A DNA stretch of 64,000 nt, taken from contig DHQY01000004.1 of assembly GCA_002408205.1 (NCBI GenBank), positions 21,225-85,224 of the forward strand. The letters run 5' to 3'. Shown here piece after piece: positions 8,019 to 15,978 of this stretch. Under the pieces are notes generated by a model. The model searched no databases and was not told the DNA's origin. It worked only from the letters and a program-made list of their open reading frames with translations. Numbering within the stretch: the stretch's first letter is position 1; the number at the start of each line of letters is the position of its first letter. A program made the translations under genes and the position numbers. The DNA is from Bacteroidales bacterium UBA5326 (GTDB taxonomy: Bacteria; Bacteroidota; Bacteroidia; Bacteroidales; UBA932).

Positions 8019-8995
8019 TATTTTGTCTCTATGCACGATATGATCTGTTGTATCATTTCTGTTTCTGAGTAACCTGCGTGTTTCCCGGCCGCAATAAATC
8101 CGCTGTCTGGTGCAATGCATGGATTTCCATTGATTTCTAAGACCATGGGAATGTTTTGATTCGTTACCCTGAAATCCACCCTGAAATAACCGGTCAGTCC
8201 GAATACCTGACCGCACTGCAGAACGGTTTCTTCCAGCCGGTGCGCGAGTTCCGATTCGTTCCGCAATGTATCAAAACGGCGAAATGTATGGGTATAATCA
8301 AAGGAATCCTCTTCCCATTTGGCTTTATAACCCAGTATGTGTTCCATGTCCGGGGGAAAGTTATCGAAGATCATCTCGGGAATCGGGTAGACCGTATAAC
8401 GGCCCGGCACACCTGTCACGCTTATATTGAATTCCCTTCCTTCAATATATTCTTCAACGAAAAACTCATTGGGGTCACAACCCGAGAGCCTGGCGGGTGC
8501 CAGGGGATCGTCTCCCCTGAAAACCGAATCGCGGTCCAGTTTCACCGAGCCTTCTTCGGACGATGGCTTAAGAATGTATTTGGATGAAGGGTCGAGATGC
8601 AATATAGCCTGTTGAGGGTTGTACCATGCCGGCGTGTTTATGCCGTGCACAGACATGATCTGTTTGGCCAAAGGCTTGCTGGTGGTCAGAAAAAGGGCCT
8701 CGTGAGAGACTCCGGAGTAGGGAATATGCCAGGCGCTCAGCACCGAAGGGACCGTGTGAAGAAGAGCTGTATGTCCGAATACCGTTTCCACCAGATTAAA
8801 AACGAAACGGGGGTTACGTTCTTTGACTTCAAGGAGGTCGGCATACAAATTCTCACCCACATCCATCAGTTGGCATTCATAACCCATAGATACAAGCGCC
8901 TTGCGGACAAGTTCCGCCTGGTCAAGTACATCTGTTTCGTCTGTTGTGGGGTGCAGTCCTATTCTGTTATGCAGGATAATAACTGTATTCTTCAT
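8018..8995 (-). CDS. ATP-grasp ligase, D-Ala-D-Ala-ligase-like (second of a pair)
   Basis: A 325-aa ATP-grasp enzyme. ATP-binding lysine about 143 (YILKPSSEEGSV), lid and hinge EEYIEGREFN (181-190), Arg272/Asp274 in FRVDFR, and metal-binding Glu287/Asn289 in VLEINGNP, all in Ddl order. The substrate-side loops differ from true Ddl, and a housekeeping Ddl would not be duplicated in tandem, so a different carboxylate-amine ligation is likely: a dipeptide, an amino-acid conjugate, or attachment to the 42-aa peptide. It overlaps the upstream ligase gene by 29 bases and the GNAT gene by one base. Its exact substrates cannot be told from the sequence. Confidence 0.85.
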   Translation of the reverse strand: MKNTVIILHNRIGLHPTTDETDVLDQAELVRKALVSMGYECQLMDVGENLYADLLEVKERNPRFVFNLVETVFGHTALLHTVPSVLSAWHIPYSGVSHEALFLTTSKPLAKQIMSVHGINTPAWYNPQQAILHLDPSSKYILKPSSEEGSVKLDRDSVFRGDDPLAPARLSGCDPNEFFVEEYIEGREFNISVTGVPGRYTVYPIPEMIFDNFPPDMEHILGYKAKWEEDSFDYTHTFRRFDTLRNESELAHRLEETVLQCGQVFGLTGYFRVDFRVTNQNIPMVLEINGNPCIAPDSGFIAAGKHAGYSETEMIQQIISCIETK

Positions 8996-9995
8996 TCCGG
9001 ATCATCACAGGTTGAGCAGCTCCGCCGTAAATACGCTTGATGGCCGCATGCATGATATTTTCAATCAGTTCATTGAAGCTCATGCCGTTCATTCTGGCCA
9101 GAATGGGCAGGTCCGAATCGCGGAAATTCAGCCCGGCCAGAGGATTGATCTCAATAAACTCGGGTTCACCCCAGGCATTGAGTTTCATATCCACCCGCCC
9201 GCTGTCGTGCGAACCGGTTACTTCCCATACCTTCAAAGCAAGGGCGCTGCATTTTTCGGCCAGTTCTCCCTCCACTTTATGGTATTCAACGACATCTTCG
9301 TAATTCTGCTTGTTCTCATAGGAGTAAATTTCCTTAACATCGGAACGGAAAGCTACTTCCATGATCCCAATTACTTTAGCATCTTCTGCGTTTCCGCAGA
9401 TACCCACGGTAAATTCCCTGCCCGGCAGAAATGATTCCACAAGTACTGGCTGGTTGAAACGATGAAGAAGATTCATGCAGACCTGTCTGTACTCCTTTTC
9501 ATTGTTAATTAAAGAATGCTCTCCTACACCTTTTCCGGAACCTTCCATGAGCGGTTTTACGAACAATGGAAAAGCCGGTCTATGGGCATCGAGGTCAGAC
9601 TCTTTCTTGATGACACAAAAGTCAGGGGTAAGAAGTCCCGCATCGCGGACTACGCGTTTACATAAAGCCTTGTTAAGCGAGAGGGACATAGTAGCAGCAC
9701 CCGAGAACACATAAGGTATCTGCCATTCGTCAAGTATGGCAGGAACAAGTGATTCACGGCCGTCACCGTATATTCCTTCGCAAATATTGAAAACAAGATC
9801 CCATCTTTTGCCGTTAAGCAGACTTTGCATAAGAGAACGGGCGTGACCAATCCTTTCGGTCTCGTACCCCAGATGACGGAGCGCACGCTCAATGCCGTCT
9901 ATGGTCTCTTTTTTGTCTAACTCGGCGGTGTCTTCGGCCGAATAACCCATAGCCAGGTATTCCGACCTTAAATCATACGTGAGTCCAATTTTCAT
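8967..9995 (-). CDS. ATP-grasp ligase, D-Ala-D-Ala-ligase-like (first of a pair)
   Basis: A 342-aa ATP-grasp enzyme with an N-terminal domain carrying NICEGIYGDGRES (70-82), ATP lysine 147 in FVKPLMEGSGKGV, hinge VLVESFLPGREFTVGI (184-199), Arg267/Asp269 in GRVDMKL and Glu282/Asn284 in FIEINPLAG. These match Ddl catalytic positions, so acyl-phosphate chemistry on a carboxylate is expected. It shares limited sequence with the downstream ligase, so the pair is not a recent duplication. Its ATG overlaps the TGA of the 42-codon ORF (ATGA), indicating translational coupling. Substrate unknown. Confidence 0.85.
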   Translation of the reverse strand: MKIGLTYDLRSEYLAMGYSAEDTAELDKKETIDGIERALRHLGYETERIGHARSLMQSLLNGKRWDLVFNICEGIYGDGRESLVPAILDEWQIPYVFSGAATMSLSLNKALCKRVVRDAGLLTPDFCVIKKESDLDAHRPAFPLFVKPLMEGSGKGVGEHSLINNEKEYRQVCMNLLHRFNQPVLVESFLPGREFTVGICGNAEDAKVIGIMEVAFRSDVKEIYSYENKQNYEDVVEYHKVEGELAEKCSALALKVWEVTGSHDSGRVDMKLNAWGEPEFIEINPLAGLNFRDSDLPILARMNGMSFNELIENIMHAAIKRIYGGAAQPVMIRNEEYSYYPA

Positions 9996-10120
9996 ACCTC
10001 AGATTTTGAGGATTTGTAAGGCTCGGATGAGCCACTAAGAATGTCCCTTCCAATAAGGGGCGAACCCGGAGGAACGTCTCTCTCTGCGGAGACGGTTTCC
10101 TGTAATGATTCGTTGTGCAT
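9992..10120 (-). CDS. Small ORF (42 aa), candidate peptide substrate of the ATP-grasp/GNAT unit
   Basis: ATG at 10120 opens a 42-codon frame whose TGA overlaps the start of the first ATP-grasp gene as ATGA. The peptide begins MHNESLQETV, has a PPGSP turn near residues 17-21 and ends in a Ser/Lys/Glu-rich tail (SSEPYKSSKSEV, residues 31-42) with hydroxyl, amine and carboxyl side chains. It has no cysteine, no signal peptide and no membrane segment. Precursor-first order followed by ATP-grasp, ATP-grasp and GNAT resembles graspetide clusters, but the TxRxPSDxDE core of microviridins is absent and the ligases are Ddl-like. It could instead be a carrier protein tail, a leader peptide regulating the operon, or not translated. 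Confidence 0.55.
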   Translation of the reverse strand: MHNESLQETVSAERDVPPGSPLIGRDILSGSSEPYKSSKSEV

Positions 10121-10292
10121 GATTTGAATGAATCCCTGCGGTTTGTTGTTTTTGTAAGTAATTAATTTTTAGTTTTTTAACAACAATTGTTTGTGGTAAA
10201 AAATACAATGCGATATTAGTACTTTTATCATTCCGTTGTTCCGGTGAAAAGCACTTTTTTTTAAATATTTTATTATATCGGATTTTCGGACA
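10121..10292 (-). other. 172-base gap between guaA and the 42-aa ORF
   Basis: This AT-rich stretch contains no TAnnTTTG box on the minus strand and no convincing terminator after guaA. The 42-aa/ATP-grasp unit may therefore be read through from guaA or use an unrecognised promoter. I see no RNA gene or riboswitch in it. Confidence 0.5.
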
Positions 10293-11822
10293 TTATTCCC
10301 ACTCAATAGTGGCAGGCGGTTTGGAGGATATGTCGTAGACAACCCTGTTTACTCCCTTGACTTTGTTGATGATATCATTTGAAACTTTCATGAGAAAGTC
10401 ATACGGAAGATGGATCCAGTCTGCGGTCATGCCATCCGTAGATCCCACGGCTCTCAGAGCTACGGTAAATTCATACGTGCGTTCGTCACCCATGACTCCT
10501 ACGCTGCGTACGGGCAGCAGGATGGTGCCGGCTTGCCATATGGTATCGTACAGATTTTCCCGGCGAAGTGAGCCAATGAAAATATCATCGGCCTGGCGCA
10601 GGATATCCAGCTTTTCACGTGTTATCTCGCCCAGGACACGTATGCCGAGACCCGGTCCGGGGAAGGGATGACGGCCTATGAGTTCCTCTTTGATGCCCAG
10701 CGAACGTCCCACACGGCGTACTTCGTCTTTAAACAGCGATCGCAAAGGTTCTACAATTTTTAGTTTTACGTAATCCGGCAGTCCTCCTACGTTATGGTGG
10801 GATTTGATGGTGGCCGAGGGCCCGTTTACCGAGGTCGATTCAATTACATCGGGATAAATGGTTCCCTGCCCAAGCCAGGTGGCGTTTGACACTTTAGATG
10901 CCTGAACGTCGAATACTTCAATAAAGGTTCGTCCGATGGCTTTGCGTTTACCTTCGGGGTCCGAAATCCCTTTCAGGGCATTAAGGAATGCTTCCGATGC
11001 GTCCACACCGATTACATTCAGTCCCATGTCCTTGTACGAGACCAGGACGTCCCTGAACTCATTCAGGCGCAGCAATCCGTTGTCCACGAAAATACAATGC
11101 AGTTGTTTGCCTATGGCTTTATGCAACAGCACCGAAGCCACCGTGCTGTCGACTCCTCCGGAAAGCCCCAGAATCACATGTTCATTGCCGATTTTCTGTC
11201 TCAGATCGGCTATGGTTGTTTCAATAAAGGACTGAGGAGTCCAGTCTCCCCTGCATCCGCAAACGGCAAAGGCAAAGTTGGCAAGAACAGTTGAACCGCA
11301 GGAAGTATGATATACCTCGGGATGGAACTGAACGCCGTATGTTTTTTCATTCATTATATGAAAGGCTGCGTTTTCCACGTCGGGAGTGGAGGCAATAACG
11401 CCCGCTCCTGCAGGAAGTGTCTCTATGGTATCTCCGTGAGACATCCAAACCGGGCAGTTCCCCGTTACATCACGGAAAAGTAATGAACCGGGCTGTTTTA
11501 TTTCCAGCAGGGCTCTGCCATATTCTCTGGTATTGGAGGTATGCACACTGCCCCCGTAATGGGCAGCAATGTACTGGGCACCGTAGCATATCCCCAGAAG
11601 AGGAAGGTGACCTTTGATACCGGAAAGATCTACTGCCGGAGCATTACGGTCTCTGACCGAGTAGGGACTTCCGGAAAGGATTACTCCTTTAACGGTTTCA
11701 TCAGGAACAGGGAATCGGTTATAAGGATAGATCTCGCAATAAACATTCAGTTCCCTCAGACGACGTCCAATGAGTTGTGTCACCTGGGAACCGAAATCAA
11801 GGATCATAATTTTTTCATTCAT
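10293..11822 (-). CDS. guaA: GMP synthase (glutamine-hydrolysing)
   Basis: A 509-aa enzyme converting XMP to GMP. Class I glutamine amidotransferase domain at about 1-190 (nucleophile Cys79 in LLGICYGAQ, FHPEVYHT later), ATP pyrophosphatase domain with PP-loop GLSGGVDS at about 219-226, and the GMP-synthase dimerisation domain ending in KPPATIEWE, the conserved C-terminus. Length is normal. The start MNEKIMILDFGSQ places the amidotransferase strand correctly. A TACTTTTG box with a TTTA at 19 bases lies just upstream (11845-11875). It is the gene directly before the 42-aa/ATP-grasp unit and may share its transcript. Confidence 0.97.
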   Translation of the reverse strand: MNEKIMILDFGSQVTQLIGRRLRELNVYCEIYPYNRFPVPDETVKGVILSGSPYSVRDRNAPAVDLSGIKGHLPLLGICYGAQYIAAHYGGSVHTSNTREYGRALLEIKQPGSLLFRDVTGNCPVWMSHGDTIETLPAGAGVIASTPDVENAAFHIMNEKTYGVQFHPEVYHTSCGSTVLANFAFAVCGCRGDWTPQSFIETTIADLRQKIGNEHVILGLSGGVDSTVASVLLHKAIGKQLHCIFVDNGLLRLNEFRDVLVSYKDMGLNVIGVDASEAFLNALKGISDPEGKRKAIGRTFIEVFDVQASKVSNATWLGQGTIYPDVIESTSVNGPSATIKSHHNVGGLPDYVKLKIVEPLRSLFKDEVRRVGRSLGIKEELIGRHPFPGPGLGIRVLGEITREKLDILRQADDIFIGSLRRENLYDTIWQAGTILLPVRSVGVMGDERTYEFTVALRAVGSTDGMTADWIHLPYDFLMKVSNDIINKVKGVNRVVYDISSKPPATIEWE

Positions 11823-11844
11823 TGGAATATGCTTTTATGAGCGG

Positions 11845-11875
11845 CAAAAGTAAAACAAAACAACGATTATCTAAA
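11845..11875 (-). promoter_or_regulatory. guaA: Probable guaA promoter
   Basis: On the minus strand TTTA (11875-11872), 19 bases, then TACTTTTG (11852-11845). One mismatch to TTTG-N19-TAnnTTTG; it ends 22 bases before the guaA start. Confidence 0.6.
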
Positions 11876-11884
11876 ATATTTGTT

Positions 11885-11892
11885 TATCTTTG
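11885..11892 (+). promoter_or_regulatory. -7 box for the YceD-L32 operon
   Basis: TATCTTTG matches the consensus and ends 19 bases before the ATG at 11912; an AAGGA stretch lies just before that ATG. It is divergent from the guaA promoter, with about ten bases between the two -7 boxes. Confidence 0.55.
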
Positions 11893-11911
11893 TCGGCTCA
11901 TTTTTAAGGAA

Positions 11912-12409
11912 ATGGAAAGCAGGTACGATACACGGTTGGTCATAAGTTGCAAGTCACTTTCAAATGAGAGTCATCGTTTTGAATTTCATATAAATAGTGC
12001 ATTTTTTGATGCTTATGGCAATGCCGATATTCATTCTGCTGAACTTATTGTGCAGGTGGCTCTGCGTAAAATGGGGGCGGTGCAATTCGAAGTTTCTGTC
12101 GGTATTACCGGAACAGCCAGAGTCCCCTGCGACCGTTGCCTGGATCCCGTGGATATTCAGGTAAACTATCGGGCCGATATGGCAGAAGAGGAGATTGAAG
12201 AAGCGTATAACACAGATTTGGGTGAAATGGACCTGGGTCAATATGTATATGACAGTGTGTGTGTAAGTATTCCCATACAGCGCATACACAGGGACGAGAC
12301 CCTGTGTAACCGCCAAATGCTGGACATATGGAAAAAAAACAGTGGCGGAATGACCGCGGAGAACGGAGCGTTTGCGGCCCTAAAGGAATTAATAAACAAT
12401 AACAAATAA
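11912..12409 (+). CDS. YceD-family protein (DUF177)
   Basis: A 165-aa protein with the DUF177 motif of paired cysteines in PCDRCLDPVDIQV (about residues 71-83) and a later acidic segment. YceD genes almost always sit directly before rpmF, as here, and the family is linked to 23S rRNA maturation or ribosome assembly. The ATG at 11912 is preferred over an in-frame start at 11822, which would read through the promoter region. Twelve bases separate its stop from the L32 start. Confidence 0.85.
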   Translation: MESRYDTRLVISCKSLSNESHRFEFHINSAFFDAYGNADIHSAELIVQVALRKMGAVQFEVSVGITGTARVPCDRCLDPVDIQVNYRADMAEEEIEEAYNTDLGEMDLGQYVYDSVCVSIPIQRIHRDETLCNRQMLDIWKKNSGGMTAENGAFAALKELINNNK

Positions 12410-12421
12410 AAATATTGAGAA

Positions 12422-12604
12422 ATGGCACATCCAAAACACAAGATCTCAAAACAAAGAAGAGATAAACGCAGGACACACGACAAATTAGACGTACCCACAC
12501 TGGCCGCTTGTTCCAACTGCGGTGCAACGGTAATGTATCATCACGTATGTCCTGAGTGCGGATATTACAGAGGCCGGCAGATCATCGAAAAGAAGCTCGC
12601 GTAA
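12422..12604 (+). CDS. rpmF: 50S ribosomal protein L32
   Basis: A 60-aa basic protein beginning MAHPKHKISKQRRDKRR, the standard L32 N-terminus, with a zinc ribbon of CSNC (31-34) and CPEC (44-47). Both cysteine pairs are kept, so this is the zinc-binding form. It follows the YceD gene in the usual operon and is followed by tRNA-Arg(CCU) 20 bases later, possibly on the same transcript, which would end at the hairpin at 12697. Confidence 0.97.
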   Translation: MAHPKHKISKQRRDKRRTHDKLDVPTLAACSNCGATVMYHHVCPECGYYRGRQIIEKKLA

Positions 12605-12623
12605 TGTTTGGGTTTCTTCCCTG

Positions 12624-12695
12624 GGCCCCATAGTTCAAGGGATAGAACGGAAGTTTCCTAAACTTCAAATTCGCGTTCGAGTCGCGGTGGGGCTA
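12624..12695 (+). tRNA. tRNA-Arg (anticodon CCU)
   Basis: A full cloverleaf folds by eye: acceptor 12624-12630 with 12688-12694 (one G-U), T8-A9, D arm GTTC/GAAC, anticodon stem GAAGT/ACTTC enclosing TTCCTAA, and T arm TCGCG-TTCGAGT-CGCGG. The anticodon CCU reads AGG. Discriminator is A12695; the CCA end is not encoded and must be added after transcription. Confidence 0.93.
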
Positions 12696-12696
12696 C

Positions 12697-12724
12697 AAAA
12701 GTGCCGGAACGGGCACTTTTTTGT
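12697..12724 (+). terminator. Intrinsic terminator after tRNA-Arg
   Basis: AAAAGTGCC pairs with GGCACTTTT around a short loop and is followed by TTGTTT. It lies directly after the tRNA and would end the YceD-L32-tRNA transcript. Confidence 0.85.
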
Positions 12725-12746
12725 TTATAAATAAACTGAATTTTGG

Positions 12747-12754
12747 TATCTTTG
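12747..12754 (+). promoter_or_regulatory. -7 box for rubrerythrin-hydF
   Basis: TATCTTTG fits the consensus 30 bases before the rubrerythrin ATG. A TTTG lies 23 bases upstream (12720-12723), slightly farther than usual and inside the preceding terminator tail. Confidence 0.55.
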
Positions 12755-12784
12755 TTTGAAGATTAACAACGAAACAGAACTTAT

Positions 12785-13360
12785 ATGAGCTCTATCAAAG
12801 GAAAAAGAACCGAAAAAAACCTGCTGGCAGCTTTTGCCGGTGAATCACAGGCACGTATGCGCTACACCTACTTTGCTTCTGTGGCAAAGAAAGAGGGTTA
12901 CGAACAGATTTCAGCCGTTTTTACAGAAACGGCCGAACAGGAAAAGGAACATGCCAAGCGCTTCTTTAAGTTTCTTGAGGGAGGTATGGTTGAGATCACC
13001 GCTTCATTTCCCGCCGGCGTTATCGGCGCTACGGCTGAAAATCTCAGGGCCGCAGCAGAAGGTGAGCTCGAGGAACATTCCATATTATATCCTGAATTCG
13101 CAAAAGTGGCCGCCGAGGAAGGTTTCCCAAAGATTGCCGCTGCTTTTCTGGCTATTGCCACAGTGGAAGTGGAACATGAAAAACGTTACAGGACCCTTCT
13201 GGCCCGTGTAGAAGAGAACAAAGTGTTCGAAAGGGACCAGGAAATTGAGTGGCAGTGCCGTAACTGCGGGTATGTTACCAAAGGAAAGAAAGCTCCCGAA
13301 CTCTGTCCTGCATGCCAGCATCCCAAAGCATATTTTGAGGAAAAGAAAAACAATTATTGA
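12785..13360 (+). CDS. rbr: Rubrerythrin
   Basis: A 191-aa cytoplasmic peroxide-reducing protein of anaerobes. The N-terminal four-helix ferritin-like domain supplies di-iron ligands (Glu in AFAGESQARMRY, ETAEQEKEHAKRF, TVEVEHEKRY), and the C-terminal rubredoxin domain has CRNCGY and CPACQHP for the mononuclear iron. Both domains are complete, so it is the classical form that reduces hydrogen peroxide with electrons from rubredoxin or NADH-linked partners. It sits three bases before hydF, which suggests co-expression of peroxide defence with oxygen-sensitive hydrogenase assembly. Confidence 0.96.
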   Translation: MSSIKGKRTEKNLLAAFAGESQARMRYTYFASVAKKEGYEQISAVFTETAEQEKEHAKRFFKFLEGGMVEITASFPAGVIGATAENLRAAAEGELEEHSILYPEFAKVAAEEGFPKIAAAFLAIATVEVEHEKRYRTLLARVEENKVFERDQEIEWQCRNCGYVTKGKKAPELCPACQHPKAYFEEKKNNY

Positions 13361-13363
13361 TCT

Positions 13364-14566
13364 ATGGCCGTACGTCCGCAGATAGGGATTTTTGGCCGAC
13401 GCAACGCCGGAAAGAGTTCTCTGATTAACGTGCTTTGCGGACAGGAAGTAGCCATTGTTTCTGCCGTAGCCGGCACCACAACAGACCCTGTCCGGAAAAC
13501 CATGGAAATCCCCGGAACAGGGCCTGTTGTGCTTATAGATACTGCGGGAATGGACGATGAAGGCCTTTTAGGCGAAAAAAGGGTCATTAAAAGCAGGGAA
13601 GTCATCGCGCAGGTGAATCTGGCCGTACTGCTGTTTACCGGAAATTTTCTGGGATCTTACGAGGAGAATCTGATCAGGGATTTTCAATATAACGAAGTTC
13701 CTTTCATTCTCGTACACAATATGTCGGATAAAGTGCCTCTGGCGCCCGAGATAGCGGCCGAGGTATTTCAGCGCTTTAAAACTGATGTTATTGATTTTTC
13801 ATGCGCCGAACCCGAGAACCTCGAGACGTTGATAGCACTTCTGATGAAAAACCTCGGCCCGTCTCCTTTTAAAACGCTTCCCCTCCTGGACGGACTGGTG
13901 AGCGAAGGTCAGGAGGTAGTGCTGGTATGTCCGGTTGATTCAGAAGCACCCGAAGGACGTCTTATTCTTCCCCAGGTGCAGGTCATCCGTGAGATCCTGG
14001 ACAAACGTGCTGTTGCAGTCGTATTGCAGGATGCGCAATTGCCCGGCTATTTCAAAGAAGTGGCCCAACGCAGAAGAAGCGTCCCGGTGCTGGTTGTTAC
14101 GGACAGTCAGCTTTTTGGCAAAGTTGAGCATCTGATACCCCCCGATCAGCCGCTTACCGGGTTCAGCCTGTTACTGGCGCGCAGTAAAGGAGATTTCGGC
14201 ACCTATCTGAAGGGCACTCAATATATAGACAGTCTGAAGGAAGGAGACAGAGTGCTTATGATGGAAGCCTGTTCACACCACAGTACCTGTGAGGATATCG
14301 GACGAGTTAAGCTTCCGGCCTTACTCAGAAAATATACCGGAAAGAACATTCATTGCGAAATGATCTCCGGGCTGGACTTGCCCAGACGACCTTTAACTGA
14401 ATACGCCCTAATTATACAGTGCGGAGGATGTATGATCACCCAGCGGCAGGTCCTTTCAAAGATAAGGGAAGCCAAAAAATTCGGGGTGCCTGTGTCGAAC
14501 TACGGTATGGCCATTTCTTTTATGAACGGTATATTCCATAGGGCTGTAAAGCCTTTAGTCCCGTAA
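13364..14566 (+). CDS. hydF: [FeFe]-hydrogenase maturation GTPase HydF
   Basis: A 400-aa scaffold protein on which the 2Fe subcluster of [FeFe]-hydrogenase is built. Era-like GTPase domain with P-loop GRRNAGKSS (11-19) and DTAG, a dimerisation domain, and a C-terminal cluster-binding domain with CSH followed 46 residues later by QCGGC. The canonical motif is CxH-x(46-53)-HCxxC, so the second histidine is Gln here; the cysteines are intact. hydE, hydG and a hydrogenase are not in the window. The start gives MAVRPQIGIFGRRNAG, the expected beginning. Confidence 0.95.
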   Translation: MAVRPQIGIFGRRNAGKSSLINVLCGQEVAIVSAVAGTTTDPVRKTMEIPGTGPVVLIDTAGMDDEGLLGEKRVIKSREVIAQVNLAVLLFTGNFLGSYEENLIRDFQYNEVPFILVHNMSDKVPLAPEIAAEVFQRFKTDVIDFSCAEPENLETLIALLMKNLGPSPFKTLPLLDGLVSEGQEVVLVCPVDSEAPEGRLILPQVQVIREILDKRAVAVVLQDAQLPGYFKEVAQRRRSVPVLVVTDSQLFGKVEHLIPPDQPLTGFSLLLARSKGDFGTYLKGTQYIDSLKEGDRVLMMEACSHHSTCEDIGRVKLPALLRKYTGKNIHCEMISGLDLPRRPLTEYALIIQCGGCMITQRQVLSKIREAKKFGVPVSNYGMAISFMNGIFHRAVKPLVP

Positions 14567-14597
14567 GCTTTGCCTGCATACGCTAACTCTTTTCTAT

Positions 14598-15284
14598 ATG
14601 AAAAAAATTCTTCTCACCATTTTCTCTCTGTTTGCAGTGATCCTTTCATACAGTCAAAACGAAAGGGATTGGGCAAATTTTGCATTCTTTGCAAAAGAAA
14701 ACGCCACTTTGACTGTAGCGCCCAGGGCGGTGTTTATGGGAAATTCCATTACACAGAACTGGCGCAGTTTTCATCCCGGCTATTTTACGGAGCATAATTA
14801 TGCAGGAAGAGGCATCGGGGGCCAGGTTACTTCACAGATGCTTTGCCGTTTCCGGGCCGATGTAATTGATCTTCATCCCCGTGTGGTAGTAATTCTTGCA
14901 GGAACCAATGATATTGCCATGAACGAGGGATATATTTCTCCGGAGCATATTATGGACAACATAGTATCTATGGTAGAACTGGCAAAGGCTAACGATATTA
15001 AGGTAATTTTGTGTTCGATTCTTCCGACAGATCAGTACAAGTGGCGCTCTCCTGAATTCAACGAAAAAGTGAAACCCGCCGGAGTGATCCGTGATCTGAA
15101 TGCCCGCATGAAAGCTTATGCCGCCCAAAACGATTGTGTATATGTAGACTTCTGGACTCATATGGCCGATGCTAACGGAGGTCTGAAGACTGAATGCTCC
15201 GGAGACGGAGTGCATCCGTATCCGCATGTCTATGATATGATGGAAGATATGGTTACCCCGCTTATTGAGCAACTGGCTCAATAA
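14598..15284 (+). CDS. SGNH/GDSL-family hydrolase, secreted
   Basis: A 228-aa esterase/acylhydrolase with signal peptide about 1-20. Block I is FMGNSITQNW (nucleophile Ser in GNSIT), block II AGRGIGGQ, block III LAGTNDIA with the conserved Asn, and block V GDGVHPYP with the catalytic Asp and His. All four catalytic blocks are present. Related Bacteroidota enzymes include platelet-activating-factor acetylhydrolase-like and carbohydrate deacetylases; the substrate is unknown. The last 23 bases overlap the convergent mnmD gene. Confidence 0.92.
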   Translation: MKKILLTIFSLFAVILSYSQNERDWANFAFFAKENATLTVAPRAVFMGNSITQNWRSFHPGYFTEHNYAGRGIGGQVTSQMLCRFRADVIDLHPRVVVILAGTNDIAMNEGYISPEHIMDNIVSMVELAKANDIKVILCSILPTDQYKWRSPEFNEKVKPAGVIRDLNARMKAYAAQNDCVYVDFWTHMADANGGLKTECSGDGVHPYPHVYDMMEDMVTPLIEQLAQ

Positions 15285-15966
15285 CGGCTCTTATTATATG
15301 GCGTTTTCCTCCGGTTCCGGGTAATCGTTCCACTTTATATTTCAGGTCGCGTAGCGTCTGTTTTACAACCCCTTTTGAAGAATAAGTGGTAAAAACTGAC
15401 CCGCTGTGCATATAGCCGGTGATAACTTCCAGCACTTTCCGGCTCCAAAGTTCCGGCTGAACATTCGGGGAGAAGGCATCGTAATAGACAATATCTATTA
15501 TTCCGGATGGCAGAAAATGCTCCAGATCTTGTTGGCGTTTTAAAAGAGTAAAACCCTTTGCTATGAGGACAGGCGAATCCCAGGAAGAAGTGTGCAATGC
15601 CTCGTAAAAGTCACGAAGCGGTTTATCTGCCACATAGCTGAGTTTCTGCCAGATTTCTTCTTCAAGGGGAAAGAGATCTGCCGTCTCATACAGGATTTCA
15701 GGAGCATTTACGCCATGGGATAATTGTTCCCGGTAGGTGAGCAGTGCATTGAGACCCGTCCCGAATCCGGCTTCAAGAATATGAATTTTGCCGGGCGGGC
15801 AGTCTTGTTGTCTCTGTTGCTCCAGAAAGTATCTTAACCCGCATTCAATGAATACGTACTCCGATTCCTTTACAGCCCCTCCGTTGGAATGATATGTTTC
15901 GCCAAACCTTGACGAAAACAGGGTGGGGGAACCGTCGCCGGTAAATAATATATCGTGTTCATGCAT
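15262..15966 (-). CDS. mnmD: tRNA 5-methylaminomethyl-2-thiouridine methyltransferase MnmD
   Basis: A 234-aa SAM-dependent methyltransferase finishing mnm5s2U at the wobble position of tRNA. The N-terminus GDGSPTLFSSRFGETYHS is diagnostic, and SAM motif I is LEAGFGTGLNALLT (about 69-82). The later YYDAFSPNVQPELWS matches the MnmD catalytic region. This is the stand-alone methyltransferase, lacking the MnmC FAD oxidase domain, as is usual outside Proteobacteria. It lies 58 bases downstream of rpmE2, separated by a terminator-like hairpin. Confidence 0.93.
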   Translation of the reverse strand: MHEHDILFTGDGSPTLFSSRFGETYHSNGGAVKESEYVFIECGLRYFLEQQRQQDCPPGKIHILEAGFGTGLNALLTYREQLSHGVNAPEILYETADLFPLEEEIWQKLSYVADKPLRDFYEALHTSSWDSPVLIAKGFTLLKRQQDLEHFLPSGIIDIVYYDAFSPNVQPELWSRKVLEVITGYMHSGSVFTTYSSKGVVKQTLRDLKYKVERLPGTGGKRHIIRAVIEPVAQ

Positions 15967-15978
15967 CGTTGCGGCAGA

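Noticed and set aside
8597..9434. Plus-strand open frames opposite the two ATP-grasp genes
   Set aside because: They lie wholly antisense to genes with intact catalytic motifs and show no recognisable domain or start signal.
10121..10292. Possible riboswitch or small RNA before the 42-aa ORF
   Set aside because: AT-rich with no stable stem, no conserved riboswitch core that I can recognise and no promoter box.
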